Source of the DNA: Hormiphora californensis
Taxonomy: Eukaryota; Ctenophora; Tentaculata; Cydippida; Pleurobrachiidae
Assembly: GCA_020137815.1 (NCBI GenBank)
Contig: CM035358.1
Location: 3,086,292 to 3,150,291 of the forward strand
Direction: 5' to 3'
DNA: 64,000 nt
Part shown: positions 1 through 10,474 of the stretch, in pieces
Layout: each line of letters starts with the position of its first letter
Position numbering within the stretch: the first letter of the stretch is position 1
Notes under the pieces: generated by a model
What the model was told of the DNA's origin: nothing
Seen by the model: only the letters and a program-made list of their open reading frames with translations
The model's database searches: none
Made by a program: the position numbers and the translations under genes

Positions 1-26
1 CTGCTACATATCTCACACCCTCCCAG

Positions 27-340
27 GCGAGTCACAGAGATCTAGAGGAGAAGAGATCAGTGTTAACTGAAGAGGTCCAGCAGTTTATCCGAGAACTAAA
101 CAGGTACATTGCCTTGTTCAACCCTCTCTTACCACACCCCGAAATAGAGGAGGCTTAGAACATAACACCCAAGTCTCAATTTGAAATATATCTTTATACA
201 AATACATTACAACAACACATTTCAGACCAGCAGAGGCTGCTGAAGTTTACTACATGGAAGCCTCAATGAGAGACGGATTCGGACTAAAGTACCTCTACCG
301 ATTCTTTAACGTCCCCTTCCTAGAGTTGCAGGTACGGTAA
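27..340 (+). CDS. 3' end of an unrecognised plus-strand gene (partial)
   Basis: Two exons are visible. Exon 27-103 follows an AG acceptor and ends at a GTACAT donor in phase 2. Exon 226-340 starts after TTTCAG and, in the matching phase, runs to a TAA at 338-340. The encoded tail begins ASHRDLEEKRSVLTEEVQQF, which is helical and charged, and ends in the aromatic-rich FNVPFLELQVR. A GTACGG at 332 could instead act as a donor, but an AATAAA lies only 3 bases past the stop, so termination here is the simpler reading. The 5' part lies outside the window. It converges on the minus-strand gene ending at 435. I do not recognise the family. Confidence 0.6.
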
Positions 341-342
341 CA

Positions 343-348
343 AATAAA
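343..348 (+). terminator. polyadenylation signal AATAAA
   Basis: A canonical AATAAA sits directly after the TAA stop at 338-340 of the plus-strand gene. Confidence 0.45.
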
Positions 349-434
349 CAAATCACAACAAAACAAGATTTCCCCATCTCTCTCTCTCACTCTCCAATAG
401 TGCTACAACGCACTGCGCTGCACAGTATTGTCTT

Positions 435-2127
435 TCATTCATCTTCGTCATGACTTTCCACTGACTTCTCTTGAGAGGGTCCCCTGTTGCTATCAAAGAG
501 ACTATCCAACACATAGAGACTGGTCTTGTTTTGTGTTATAATCTCGTCAACCTGAAGATATGATTTGACACGGGAGAGATTCAAAGTTTAGTGGAAAGTG
601 CGAGAGAAAACAGAGAATTGGGGAGAGAGGGAAATCGGAGACACTTTCCCCAAATAGGGGGTTATGTGTAGAATTGGGGGCTTCTAGTTAGTTATAATCT
701 CAACATGGGGGATATATCTCTTAGTTCTTACCGAGTCGATCTGTTCATCTATTTCATTGCAAATGTTCTGAAGATATGTCATATCCAACATACTGCACTG
801 AACAGAAGATTCAACTCCACTTTTCTGGGTCTGGATCTCCTTATGGTTCATAGGCCCCACAGCAGAGTCAGATAGGTTGACCTCATCATGTAGCCTGTGG
901 GAGGAACGTTATCCATAGATTCGAAGCAGGAACCGACCGAAACAAGTAAACAACCAATCAGAACTCGTTATTGAGGTCACTTGACTGGTTATCAGCCAAT
1001 CAGGGACCTGGGACCAGTATTTCCTGATTCGGTCGGTTCCTGATTCGAAGCAATGAGCACACATACATGACATGACACTGCCAGAAAGCTGTTTCAAGGT
1101 AGCAAAGCTGTTTCAAGGTAGCAAAATCACACGCAGCGACATGTTATAGCTCAGTGATCAGATCAGTGGTTAATAGCACACACACACTTACCATTCCTCA
1201 CTTTTATTAGACCAGGGACTGTAATTAATGTGTTTATAATGTAACCAACCAAGATTATAATCTCTAGCTAAATGTCTAAATCAGTGATTTTATACTGGTG
1301 GGTAGGTACAACTTACAATACTTCATCACTAGTGTCGTATATCTGGTTGTTCTGGTAGGCGTACTGTAGTTTCTTAATCAGCACCTAGACAGAGAGGAGT
1401 GAGAGTGACACCTTAGAGACAGAGAGGAATGAAAGTGACACCTAGTGAAGAAAATGGGATCATATGTTCTTCCATTATTAAGAAAACTGTCAGATTGCCA
1501 GCTGGCATTCCTGAACCCATCCATGTAATATTAGGAACTGAATGCTGATATAGGTATTCAGCAACAATTCTAACCTGGTACTCCTGTACACGTGTATTGA
1601 GCTGTTTCACAGCAAACTTCAGCTGCTTCTTGTCATTCTCAGCCCTCTCACATTGACTTTTCTTGTCAGATAGCTGCAATCAAAAGTATTAAACATGCCC
1701 ATATATGGTCATATGAGAGAGATATTATACGTGTATAATACTACTCAAATTTAAGGTATAATTAAAGTCACCTCATCCTTTAGGCTATCACAGACAGATC
1801 GGGTGTGTCGTAACTCATTAGCCAGGTCTTTAGCCTGCATTAGGAGGAATTCCTGCTCTGCCGTGCCTGGGAAACACACACACTCAGTAGTAAATATATG
1901 TTGTACACACACAGTAATCAGTCAACTGCTAAACTACAAATTGTTACAATAATATATCAGAAGGTGTGTATCGACATCACTAATAGTTACAGTAAGACCC
2001 CGATTTACCGGGCCCTGATTTACCGGAACCCCGATTTACCGAGGATCCCGGTAAATCGGGGTCCGACTGTACATACAAGCATGTGATCACTAATACCTGG
2101 ATCGCAGGTAGCGTTGATGTTACCCAT
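435..2127 (-). CDS. small coiled-coil protein, six exons (190 aa)
   Basis: Six minus-strand exons join in consistent phase: 2127-2097, 1866-1772, 1673-1575, 1384-1317, 894-732 and 551-435, stop TGA at 437-435. All junctions are GT-AG. The total is 573 nt, or 190 residues. The protein starts MGNINATCDPGTAEQEF. Residues about 12-95 are strongly helical and rich in K, E and Q (for example ENDKKQLKFAVKQLNTRV), typical of a coiled coil. The C-terminus is acidic and ends SHDEDE. In-frame TAG codons precede the ATG, but an untranslated or coding upstream exon cannot be excluded. Family unknown; a cytoskeletal or centrosomal adaptor would fit the composition, but that is a guess. Introns 1 and 4 each carry a MITE. 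Confidence 0.72.
928..1041. mobile_element. MITE with AGGAACCGACCGAA termini, copy 1
   Basis: A 114-bp element with terminal inverted repeats beginning AGGAACCGACCGAA. It is flanked by a perfect 10-bp direct repeat GATTCGAAGC at 918-927 and 1042-1051. Two more copies lie at 27340-27451 and 61229-61335. It sits in an intron of the coiled-coil gene. Confidence 0.85.
1990..2069. mobile_element. pogo/Tigger-like MITE, short copy
   Basis: An 80-bp element starting CAGTAAGACCCCGATTTACC and ending in the inverse CCGACTG, flanked by TA dinucleotides. The CAGT terminus and TA target match the pogo/Tigger group. A 170-bp relative lies at 49429-49598, and a degraded one with the same CCGACTG end at about 8305-8440. 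It sits in intron 1 of the coiled-coil gene. Confidence 0.75.
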
Positions 2128-2342
2128 ATTGTGAAGACACTACTACACACTCATACGCAATCAAATATATTGGCTCCTATGTGAGGGAGGGAGAGAAATG
2201 AAGGCAAGAGAGAAGGAGGGTATATGCATTAATACAAGGGCTGGCGGGGCCCGCTAAATGAGTTAACAATCTCTATGTAATGTATCGTACACTGTACAGT
2301 GTACAGACAATCGCTCAAAGTCTCCAGCAACATTGGCGCTGT

Positions 2343-2371
2343 GTGAAATACTGAGAGTGAGAGAGAGAGAC

Positions 2372-2403
<32 letters not shown>

Positions 2404-2659
2404 TTTGTGTGTGTGTAAGAAAGACAGAGAGATAATCGTAATTAAAAGCACATGGGTAGACAGCATGTGTTTAGCAATGCAACATTGACAGAGTAGAGAA
2501 GCACAAAAGTTTGTTCCGTGTGTAAAGATTGAGCAAAAGAAATTAGAGATAAATCACACGCTCCTTTTGTTGGAAGACAGTAAAATTGGAGAAAGCGAGT
2601 CACTAGAAAAGGGAGTAGGACACCAAAAGAAGAGATACATGTTCTCTCTCTCTCTCTCG

Positions 2660-2743
<84 letters not shown>

Positions 2744-2937
2744 TGCTCTCTCTCTCTCTCTCCCTCTCTTGCTCTGTCCTATAGAAAACTGTTTTCTGAA
2801 AACAGCTGCAGTGAGTACATATGATCAACTGTATTATAAACAGTGAGAAAATAAGAAAGAGAGATAGCAAGAGAGATAGAAAGAGAGAACAAGTAAAGAG
2901 TTTGGACAGGTGGTGCTGTAATCAACAAAATGACAAG

Positions 2938-3022
<85 letters not shown>

Positions 3023-3265
3023 AGGGCAGTCGGTCTAAAGTCTGTGTGTGTGTTGAAATAAAGCAAGACCGTCCCACAGAGAAAGGAATAAGAGGAGCAA
3101 TGGGAGAAGAAAGAGAGAGACGAGAGGGGTATTGATGGTATGGGAGAAAGTCGCGTCTGCAGTAGCCGATTGGTACACATCCGATCCCTATTGTTTACTG
3201 GGCAGGGAGAGCATGTACCATTGCACCATCTCTCTCACGTTTACACCCTGGATCGATATCTCTCT

Positions 3266-3362
<97 letters not shown>

Positions 3363-3908
3363 GTTTACACCCTGTATCGATATCTCTCTCAGAAGTCAGA
3401 GAGATTCTCTCTTCTTCTCTATACAATCCCCTCTACCTATTACAAGGAAAACTCCCAACAAGTAGCTCCCAACAACAAGCAGCACTAGGCAGTGGATCAA
3501 GGAGAACTAAATTTGGCATGACAGGTGATTATACTGATAGCATGAGAGAGGGAGAGAGGGGGGTAGGAGAAGGAGAGGTCCCTCTATACACCCACAACCT
3601 CTCTCTCTCTTTCTTGATTACCACATATCCTATGAGGCCTCTCATTCCCTGATCACAGCTGGCACAGTCTGCATGTCCACATTTCGTAACAAACTTAGAT
3701 CAAATCACATCGTTTTGACGTTCAATTAAAATCATGAAACTTAACATTTTTTATACCAAAACTCGTTCAGATACTTTCAACAATAATTGTCCAGTAGATT
3801 TGAGGAAAATAGGAGATGTGGAATAACGAAATATCAAATGCACGCTTCTCTAATATCATTTTAAATTGTCCTTTTTAGGTAAACAGTTCAGTGGTTAAAG
3901 TTTTGAAG

Positions 3909-3957
<49 letters not shown>
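2343..3957. repeat. intergenic cluster of (CT)n and (GA)n tracts
   Basis: The gap between two minus-strand genes holds long dinucleotide runs: GA at 2343-2402, CT at 2643-2775, GA at 2941-3020, CT at 3269-3356 and CT at 3911-3957. Strand polarity alternates, so transcripts through the region could form duplexes. Long open frames here are only SLSLSL or ERERER readings. No gene was found between 2128 and 4106. Confidence 0.9.
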
Positions 3958-3959
<2 letters not shown>

Positions 3960-4106
3960 ACATAACATAAAATACTCCTTCTTACATTCCTATACATTCC
4001 ATCACATCTGGTGCAGTTCCATCGTACATTAGGACACACACATACATAACACACATGCACGTGCAGATGGTGACGTCACGATATGACGTCATCATATGAC
4101 ACTATA

Positions 4107-7100
4107 TCACGTGACTCTGTTCATGGTAGGTGGTGTTTCATTCCCCTTCACTGCCACAAAGTGCTGCTTCTTCTGATTCGGTATGGCTGACATCGACTTC
4201 CTTCTAGAATCTGAAAATGATAGTGTTTGAACGGAATTTAGAGGGACTGTTGATTGACTGTTGACTACAATTGATTGACTATTGACTATGTACAAACAGT
4301 GTAAAGGGGGGCAGTACCTGCAGGTTTCCGGACTCCTGACCGGTCAGGACTCAGTCGGTCAGGAGTCCGGGAGCAGTACCTGCAGTGTTGTAGTCCATTA
4401 GCTCCGTCATGTTACCAAACTCCCTCTGTAGCTTATCAAACGTGCTCTCTTGGTCTAATGCCTCCAGATCCGACTCTATCGCTAGCAGGTTGTCCTGGGT
4501 GGAATATGAGGGGGTTGTCCTAGGAATGAGAGGGGTTTGTCCTGGGAATGAGAGGGGGTTGTCCTGGGAATATGAGGGGGTTGTCCTGGGAATGAGAGGG
4601 TGTTGTCCTGGGAATTAGAGGGGGTTGTCCTGGGAATGAGAGGGGGTTGTCCTGGGAATGAGAGGGGGGTTGAACTGGGAATGAGAGGGGGTTGTCCTAG
4701 GAATGAGAGGGGTTTGTCCTGGGAATGAGAGGGGGTTGTCCTGGGAATGAGAGGGGGTTGTCCTGGAAATGAGAGGGGGTTGTCCTGGGAATGAGAGGGG
4801 GTTGTCCTGGGAATTAGAGGGGGTTGTCCTGGGAATTAGAGGGGGTTGTCCTGGGAATGAGAGGGGGTTGTCCTAGGAATGAGAGGGGGTTGTCCTGGGA
4901 ATGAGAGGGGGTTGTCCTGGGAATTAGAGGGGGTTGTCCTGGGAATGAGAGGTGGTTGTCCTAGGAATTAGAGGGGGTTGTCCTGGGAATGAGAAGGGGT
5001 TGTCCTGGGAATGAGAGGGGGTTGTCCTGGGAATGAGAGGAGGTTGTCCTGGGAATGAGAGGGGGTTGTCCTGGGAATGAGAGGGGGTTGTCCTGGGAAT
5101 GAGAGGGGGTTGTCCTGGGAATGAGAGGGGGTTGTCCTGGGAATGAGAGGGGGTTGTCCTGGGAATGAGAGGGAGTTTTCCTGGGAATGAGAGGGGGTTG
5201 TCCTGGGAATGAGAGAGGTTTGTCCTGGGAATGAGAGAGGTTTGTCCTGGGAATGAGAGAGGTTTGTCCTGGGAATTAGAGGGGGTTGTCCTGGGAATGA
5301 GAGGAGGTTGTCCTGGGAATGAGAGGGGGTTGTCCTGGGAATGAGAGGGGGGTTGTCCTGGGAATGAGAGGGTGGTTGTCCTGGGAATTAGAGGGGGTTG
5401 TCCTGGGAATGAGAGGGGGTTGTCCTGGGAATGAGAAGGGGTTGTCCTGGGAATGAGAGGGAGTTGTCCTGGGAATGAGAGGGGGTTGTCCTGGGAATGA
5501 GAGGGGGTTGTCCTGGGAATGAGAGGGGGTTGTCCTGGGAATGAGAGGGGGTTGTCCTGGGAATGAGAGGGGGTTGTCCTGGGAATGAGAGGGGGGTTGT
5601 CCTGGGAATTAGAGGGGGTTGTCCTGGGAATTAGAGGGGGTTGTCCTGGGAATGAGAGGGGGTTGTCCTGGGAATGAGAAGGGGTTGTCCTGGGAATGAG
5701 AGGGAGTTGTCCTGGGAATGAGAGGGGGTTGTCCTGGGAATATGAGGGGGTTGTCCTAGGAATGAGAGGGGTTTGTCCTGGGAATGAGAGGGGGTTGTCC
5801 TGGGAATATGAGGGGGTTGTCCTGGGAATGAGAGGGTGTTGTCCTGGGAATTAGAGGGGGTTGTCCTGGGAATGAGAGGGGGTTGTCCTGGGAATGAGAG
5901 GGGGGTTGAACTGGGAATGAGAGGGGGTTGTCCTAGGAATGAGAGGGGTTTGTCCTGGGAATGAGAGGGGGTTGTCCTGGGAATGAGAGGGGGTTGTCCT
6001 GGAAATGAGAGGGGGTTGTCCTGGGAATGAGAGGGGGTTGTCCTGGGAATTAGAGGGGGTTGTCCTGGGAATGAGAGGGGGTTGTCCTGGGAATGAGAGG
6101 AGGTTGTCCTGGGAATGAGAGGGGGTCGTCCTGGGAATGAGAGGGGGTTGTCCTGGGAATGAGAGGGGGTTGTCCTGGGAATGAGAGGGGGTTGTCCTGG
6201 GAATGAGAGGGGGTTGTCCTGGGAATGAGAGGGAGTTTTCCTGGGAATGAGAGGGGGTTGTCCTGGGAATGAGAGAGGTTTGTCCTGGGAATGAGAGAGG
6301 TTTGTCCTGGGAATGAGAGAGGTTTGTCCTGGGAATTAGAGGGGGTTGTCCTGGGAATGAGAGGAGGTTGTCCTGGGAATGAGAGGGGGTTGTCCTGGGA
6401 ATGAGAGGGGGGTTGTCCTGGGAATGAGAGGGTGGTTGTCCTGGGAATTAGAGGGGGTTGTCCTGGGAATGAGAGGGGGTTGTCCTGGGAATGAGAAGGG
6501 GTTGTCCTGGGAATGAGAGGGAGTTGTCCTGGGAATGAGAGGGGGTTGTCCTGGGAATGAGAGGGGGTTGTCCTGGGAATGAGAGGGGGTTGTCCTGGGA
6601 ATGAGAGGGGGTTGTCCTGGGAATGAGAGGGGGTTGTCCTGGGAATGAGAGGGGGTTGTCCTGGGAATGAGAGGGGGGTTGTCCTGGGAATTAGAGGGGG
6701 TTGTCCTGGGAATTAGAGGGGGTTGTCCTGGGAATGAGAGGGGGTTGTCCTGGGAATGAGAAGGGGTTGTCCTGGGAATGAGAGGGAGTTGTCCTGGGAA
6801 TGAGAGGGGGTTGTCCTGGGAATGAGAGGGGGTTGTCCTGGGAATGAGACGGGGTTGTTCTAGGAATGAGAGGGGGGTTGTCCTGGGAATGAGAGGGGGT
6901 TGTTCTGGGAATGAGAGGGGGTTGTCCTGGGAATGAGAGGGGGTTGTCCTGGGAATGAGAGGGGGTTGTCCTGGGAATGAGAGGGGGGTTGTCCTGGGAA
7001 TTAGAGGGGGTTGTCCTGGGAATGAGAGGGGGTTGTCCTGGGAATGAGAGGGGGTTGTCCTGGGAATATGAGGGGGGTTGTCCTGGGAATGAGAGGGGGT

Positions 7101-8489
7101 TGTCCTGGGAATGAGAGGGGGTTGTCCTCGGAATGAAAGGGGGTTGTCCTGGGAATGAGAGGGGGTTGTCCTGGGAATTAGAGGGGGTTGTCCTGGGAAT
7201 TAGAGGTGGTTGTCCTGGGAATGAGAGGGGGTTGTCCTGGGAATGAGAGGGGGTTGTCCTGGGAATGAGAGGGTGTTGTCCTGGGAATGAGAGGGAGTTG
7301 TCCTGGGAATGAGAGGGGATTGTCCTGGGAATGAGAGGGGGTTGTCCTGGGAATGAGAGGGGGTTGTCCTGGGAATGAGGGGGGTTGTCCTGGGAATGAG
7401 AGGGGGTTGTCCTGGGAATTAGAGGGGGTTGTCCTAGGAATGAGAGGGGGTTGTCCTGGGAATGAGAGGGGGTTGTCCTGGGAATGAGAGGGGGTTGTCC
7501 AGGGAATATGAGGGGGTTGTCCTGGGAATGAGAGGGGGTTGTCCTGGGAATTAGAGGGGGTTGTCCTAGGAATGAGAGGGTGTTGTCCTGGGAATGAGAG
7601 GGAGTTGTCCTGGGAATGAGAGGGGATTGTCCTGGGAATGAGAGGGGGTTGTCCTGGGAATGAGAGGGGGGTTGTCCTGGGAATGAGAGGGGGTTGTCCA
7701 GGGAATATGAGGGGGTTGTCCTGGGAATGAGAGGGTGTTGTCCTGGGAATGAGAGGGGGTTGTCCTAGGAATGAGAGGGGGTTGTCCTAGAAATGAGATA
7801 CAGTTGTAACAGGGTGGTAATCCTACAAATAAACAAACATAGCCCCACTATTGCCAGATGCTTCATAAAGACAAATAAATTAAGAAATATCACCTCCCCT
7901 CGGATGCTATAAACCTCGGAGGCACTACAACTCTGAAGAAACATATCCCCACTAACCTCTGAAGCACTGAATTTGACGCACAGACTGGCAGGTCTATTAG
8001 TGCTGCTGCAGAGAGACACATCACTGCCACACAGACTAATATTATCATGATGATCACCACTCCTTGCACTGGACGTACTATCAGATCGGACCCTTTCTAC
8101 CAGGTGATTTGGGTGGTGATAATCCTCTTTTCTTCTCTTGTACTCTGACATTTTGGTGGGTTTGTGGGTAAAATCAAGGGTGCTCCCGTGGTCTATCAGT
8201 ATTGTAGGGGTTGTAGGAGTTGCGGGACCTGGAGATAAAGAACTGTGAATAAGTACTGCTCTATACATCAAGGGTTCTGTACACGATTGTACACAATTGA
8301 GAGAGGGATTACCTCCGACAGAGACCCCTTGATTTACCGTTATATACGTCGAGTGAAACAATGATTGGACAGTTTGACGCCGATTTATCGGGATGGTCAA
8401 GGAAATTTATCCCACCGGTAAATATAGGCGTCCGACTGTGTATACTTACGGTCGATATCAGGTGTGATAGGTGGTCCTCGGGTCGCCAT
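4107..8489 (-). CDS. unrecognised disordered/helical protein, four exons (197 aa)
   Basis: Exons on the minus strand: 8489-8450, 8228-7894, 4494-4380 and 4210-4107, with stop TGA at 4109-4107. Phases agree at every junction (40+335+115+104 = 594 nt). The protein starts MATRGPPITPDIDRPATPT. It has a Ser/Thr-rich middle (RVRSDSTSSARSGDHHDN) and a helical acidic stretch from exon 3 (DNLLAIESDLEALDQESTF), then a basic tail. Low complexity suggests a phosphorylated scaffold or adaptor, but no family is recognised. The 3.4 kb intron 2 is almost entirely a minisatellite whose unit copies the acceptor of exon 3. The start lies in AT-rich DNA facing plus-strand sequence, so the promoter may be bidirectional. 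Confidence 0.7.
4495..7790. repeat. 22-bp minisatellite, about 150 copies, with higher-order structure
   Basis: Tandem copies of GGGAATGAGAGGGGGTTGTCCT (variants with TTAGAG, ATATGA, TCCTAG and others) fill 3.3 kb of an intron. On the minus (gene) strand each unit contains CCAG followed by GACAACC, the same bases as the true acceptor of the exon ending at 4494. Rare variants recur at long distance. GAGTTTTCC is at about 5173 and 6233 (1060 bp apart) and TTGAACTGGG at about 4670 and 5907 (about 1.24 kb apart). Large blocks were therefore duplicated after the small unit had diversified. Confidence 0.95.
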
Positions 8490-9328
8490 GATTTATCTGA
8501 GCTGTGCTACACTAACAATTGAGTAATAAAAGAAAGTGAGTAATAAAAGAAAGTGAGTAATATTCAAATTTTATGTGTTGTAATTATAACTTATTGGTAT
8601 GATAAAACTTGTTGAGCAAGTTGAGTTATCACTCAACAAGTAAAAACTGTAATATTACTATCTAGAATTGTTAAGTAACTCAACAAAGCTAGAGCCTAGA
8701 ATTTCAACAAATACAATATCGCACACTTGTAAGGGAGCTTCTACTTGAAATTTAATTTAAAATGCAAAAGAAGTAAGAAATTGTGAAAGAGTGGCAGAAG
8801 ACAAAGGAGATCGGCTGATTCTATGTCGCCATCGTATTATGAAACCCGATAGTTGATTTATCAGTCGTCTGAAGAATTTGCGCGCACATGATAACCGCCA
8901 GCTGGGAGATTTAACACCCTCCTCGCAGTTTGACAGACCAGTTCCCTCTTTCACGCGTTTCTCTTCATTTGAATAACATGCGTGTAAAATTCTAAGTATT
9001 GAAAATGTGTGTAAACACACAGTTCTGTCAACAAAAGAAAGGGGAAACATGTCTGCAACACGTTTCAATGTTATCTCTCTCATAAGGAGTGAAAAGAATC
9101 ACATTCCATTCATTTCTCTCTCTCATTGTCTCTTTTACTGTTCACTACCTCTGACAGTGTGTATTGCCCCTAATCTTTCTCTCTCTTTCTCAAACATGTT
9201 AGGAACAGTAGACACTAAGTCTACACACATTTTCACGGTGTCTGTTGACTAATTGCCAGCAGTCCTAGTGTGTTTCACCTTGTGTTGTGTCTCTTATTTG
9301 TGTGTAATTACTATCGGGTTTCATAAAA

Positions 9329-9521
9329 TATGAACGTTTGTTAGCCTATCGCGTTATAGGTTTAAATCACCTCCCCCTCACCCTCGGCTGGCGCCTCGGG
9401 ATCGGCGTCGGGATTTAAACCAGTTTAATCGCCCTGCCGGGCGATTAAACTCCAGTTGGCTGTCCCCAGCTCGCGCTGGCGACAGCCAACTTGATAACGC
9501 GCCAGTCTACAAACGTTCATA
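9329..9521. mobile_element. GC-rich MITE with three internal hairpins
   Basis: Termini TATGAACGTTTGT and ACAAACGTTCATA are perfect 13-bp inverses, followed inward by the matching CGCGTTAT/ATAACGCG. Between them are three independent hairpins: GGTTTAAATC...GATTTAAACC (about 9358-9420), GTTTAATCGCCC...GGGCGATTAAAC (about 9422-9451), and GTTGGCTGTC...GACAGCCAAC (about 9455-9490). CpG content is far above the flanks. Confidence 0.75.
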
Positions 9522-9540
9522 CTTCATTTAATTGGTAGTT

Positions 9541-9610
9541 CCAAATAGAGATGTATCTTCCAAATAGAGATGTATCTTCCAAATAGAGATGTATCTTCCA
9601 AATAGAGATA
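9541..9610. repeat. 19-bp tandem repeat, about four copies
   Basis: CCAAATAGAGATGTATCTT is repeated head to tail almost perfectly in otherwise ordinary AT-rich DNA. Confidence 0.9.
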
Positions 9611-9796
9611 CCTGCATTATCACAAAACAACAGTGTCCTTGGTTAATGGTTAAATAAATATATGCAATATGTGGTTTATAGCAATGAACTAATGGAAATC
9701 AATTCAAGCTGAGCATGCCGTCTCCCTAGGAGGGTGCTATAGACACCGTTGTGTAATATAACGGGAGTAGGGCGTGGCGCCGATAAACGCATTTGG

Positions 9797-9804
9797 TATA
9801 AAAG
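9797..9804 (+). promoter_or_regulatory. possible TATA box
   Basis: TATAAAAG lies 30 bp before the putative exon at 9834-9867. It is divergent from the gene starting at 8489. Weak evidence on its own. Confidence 0.25.
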
Positions 9805-9833
9805 GTGGAATTGCTTTGCTTTGAACAAAACAG

Positions 9834-9867
9834 GTGGAAGAGGTAAATAGACTCGCTGCGATAAGAG
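9834..9867 (+). other. putative exon of a plus-strand gene
   Basis: An acceptor AAACAG and donor GTAAAT bound 34 nt that read VEEVNRLAAIR in the only open frame, ending in phase 1. It could be an upstream exon of the plus-strand gene at 19587-30482, now separated by about 9 kb of transposon insertions. The phase does not match the next recognised exon directly, so at least one exon would be missing. No gene was recognised in the rest of 9868-10474. Confidence 0.25.
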
Positions 9868-10474
9868 GTAAATATACTATTATATTGTTCAGAATCAGAA
9901 GAGAGAAACAGGTCAGTGCAATAGGAAATACACACAATGTATATTGGGACAATGTTAGACTGTGTCACAATGCAACTGTTCAGCAAGCTTTCTCTATCTT
10001 TCTCTCTATCTTTCTCTCTTTTCCTCCCCTCTCTATCTCTAGATATTCCCGCACCATTCGAGAGCTGTTTTCTCTATAAGAATTACTTGACCAGAACTTG
10101 ACCAGACACGTATCAAAAATGGTAGCAAGATAACACACTCTCTAGTAAACAAGAGGAAGTGCAATATAAAACTCAGTATACTCACGCCTATTCAACAACT
10201 CACTGAGTAGAGACTATAGAGCAATTGAGTCGCCTATTATTGTACGACTCACTGAGAGAAAGTACCTACTAAATTCTGCCGGGGTAGGGGAAGTTGGGCT
10301 TATAGAGGGGGAAGTATTTAAGTAGCCGTTGAAAACGAGTCGAGCCCCTTAGTTCTCCTCAGCCGTGACTTTCTCAAAATAACTACAAATGGCTAAATGG
10401 AATTACGGAATATCAATGAAAGAAAGGAATATATCTCTCATATCATGACTGATTATGTATAGTTATTATATTGG

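Noticed and set aside
2442-3652. Several open frames of 85-170 aa on both strands
   Set aside because: They are SLSLSL/ERERER readings of (CT)n and (GA)n tracts and the same stretch is open on both strands.
4495-7790. CRISPR-like regular array
   Set aside because: Units are contiguous 22-mers without unique spacers, in a eukaryotic intron.
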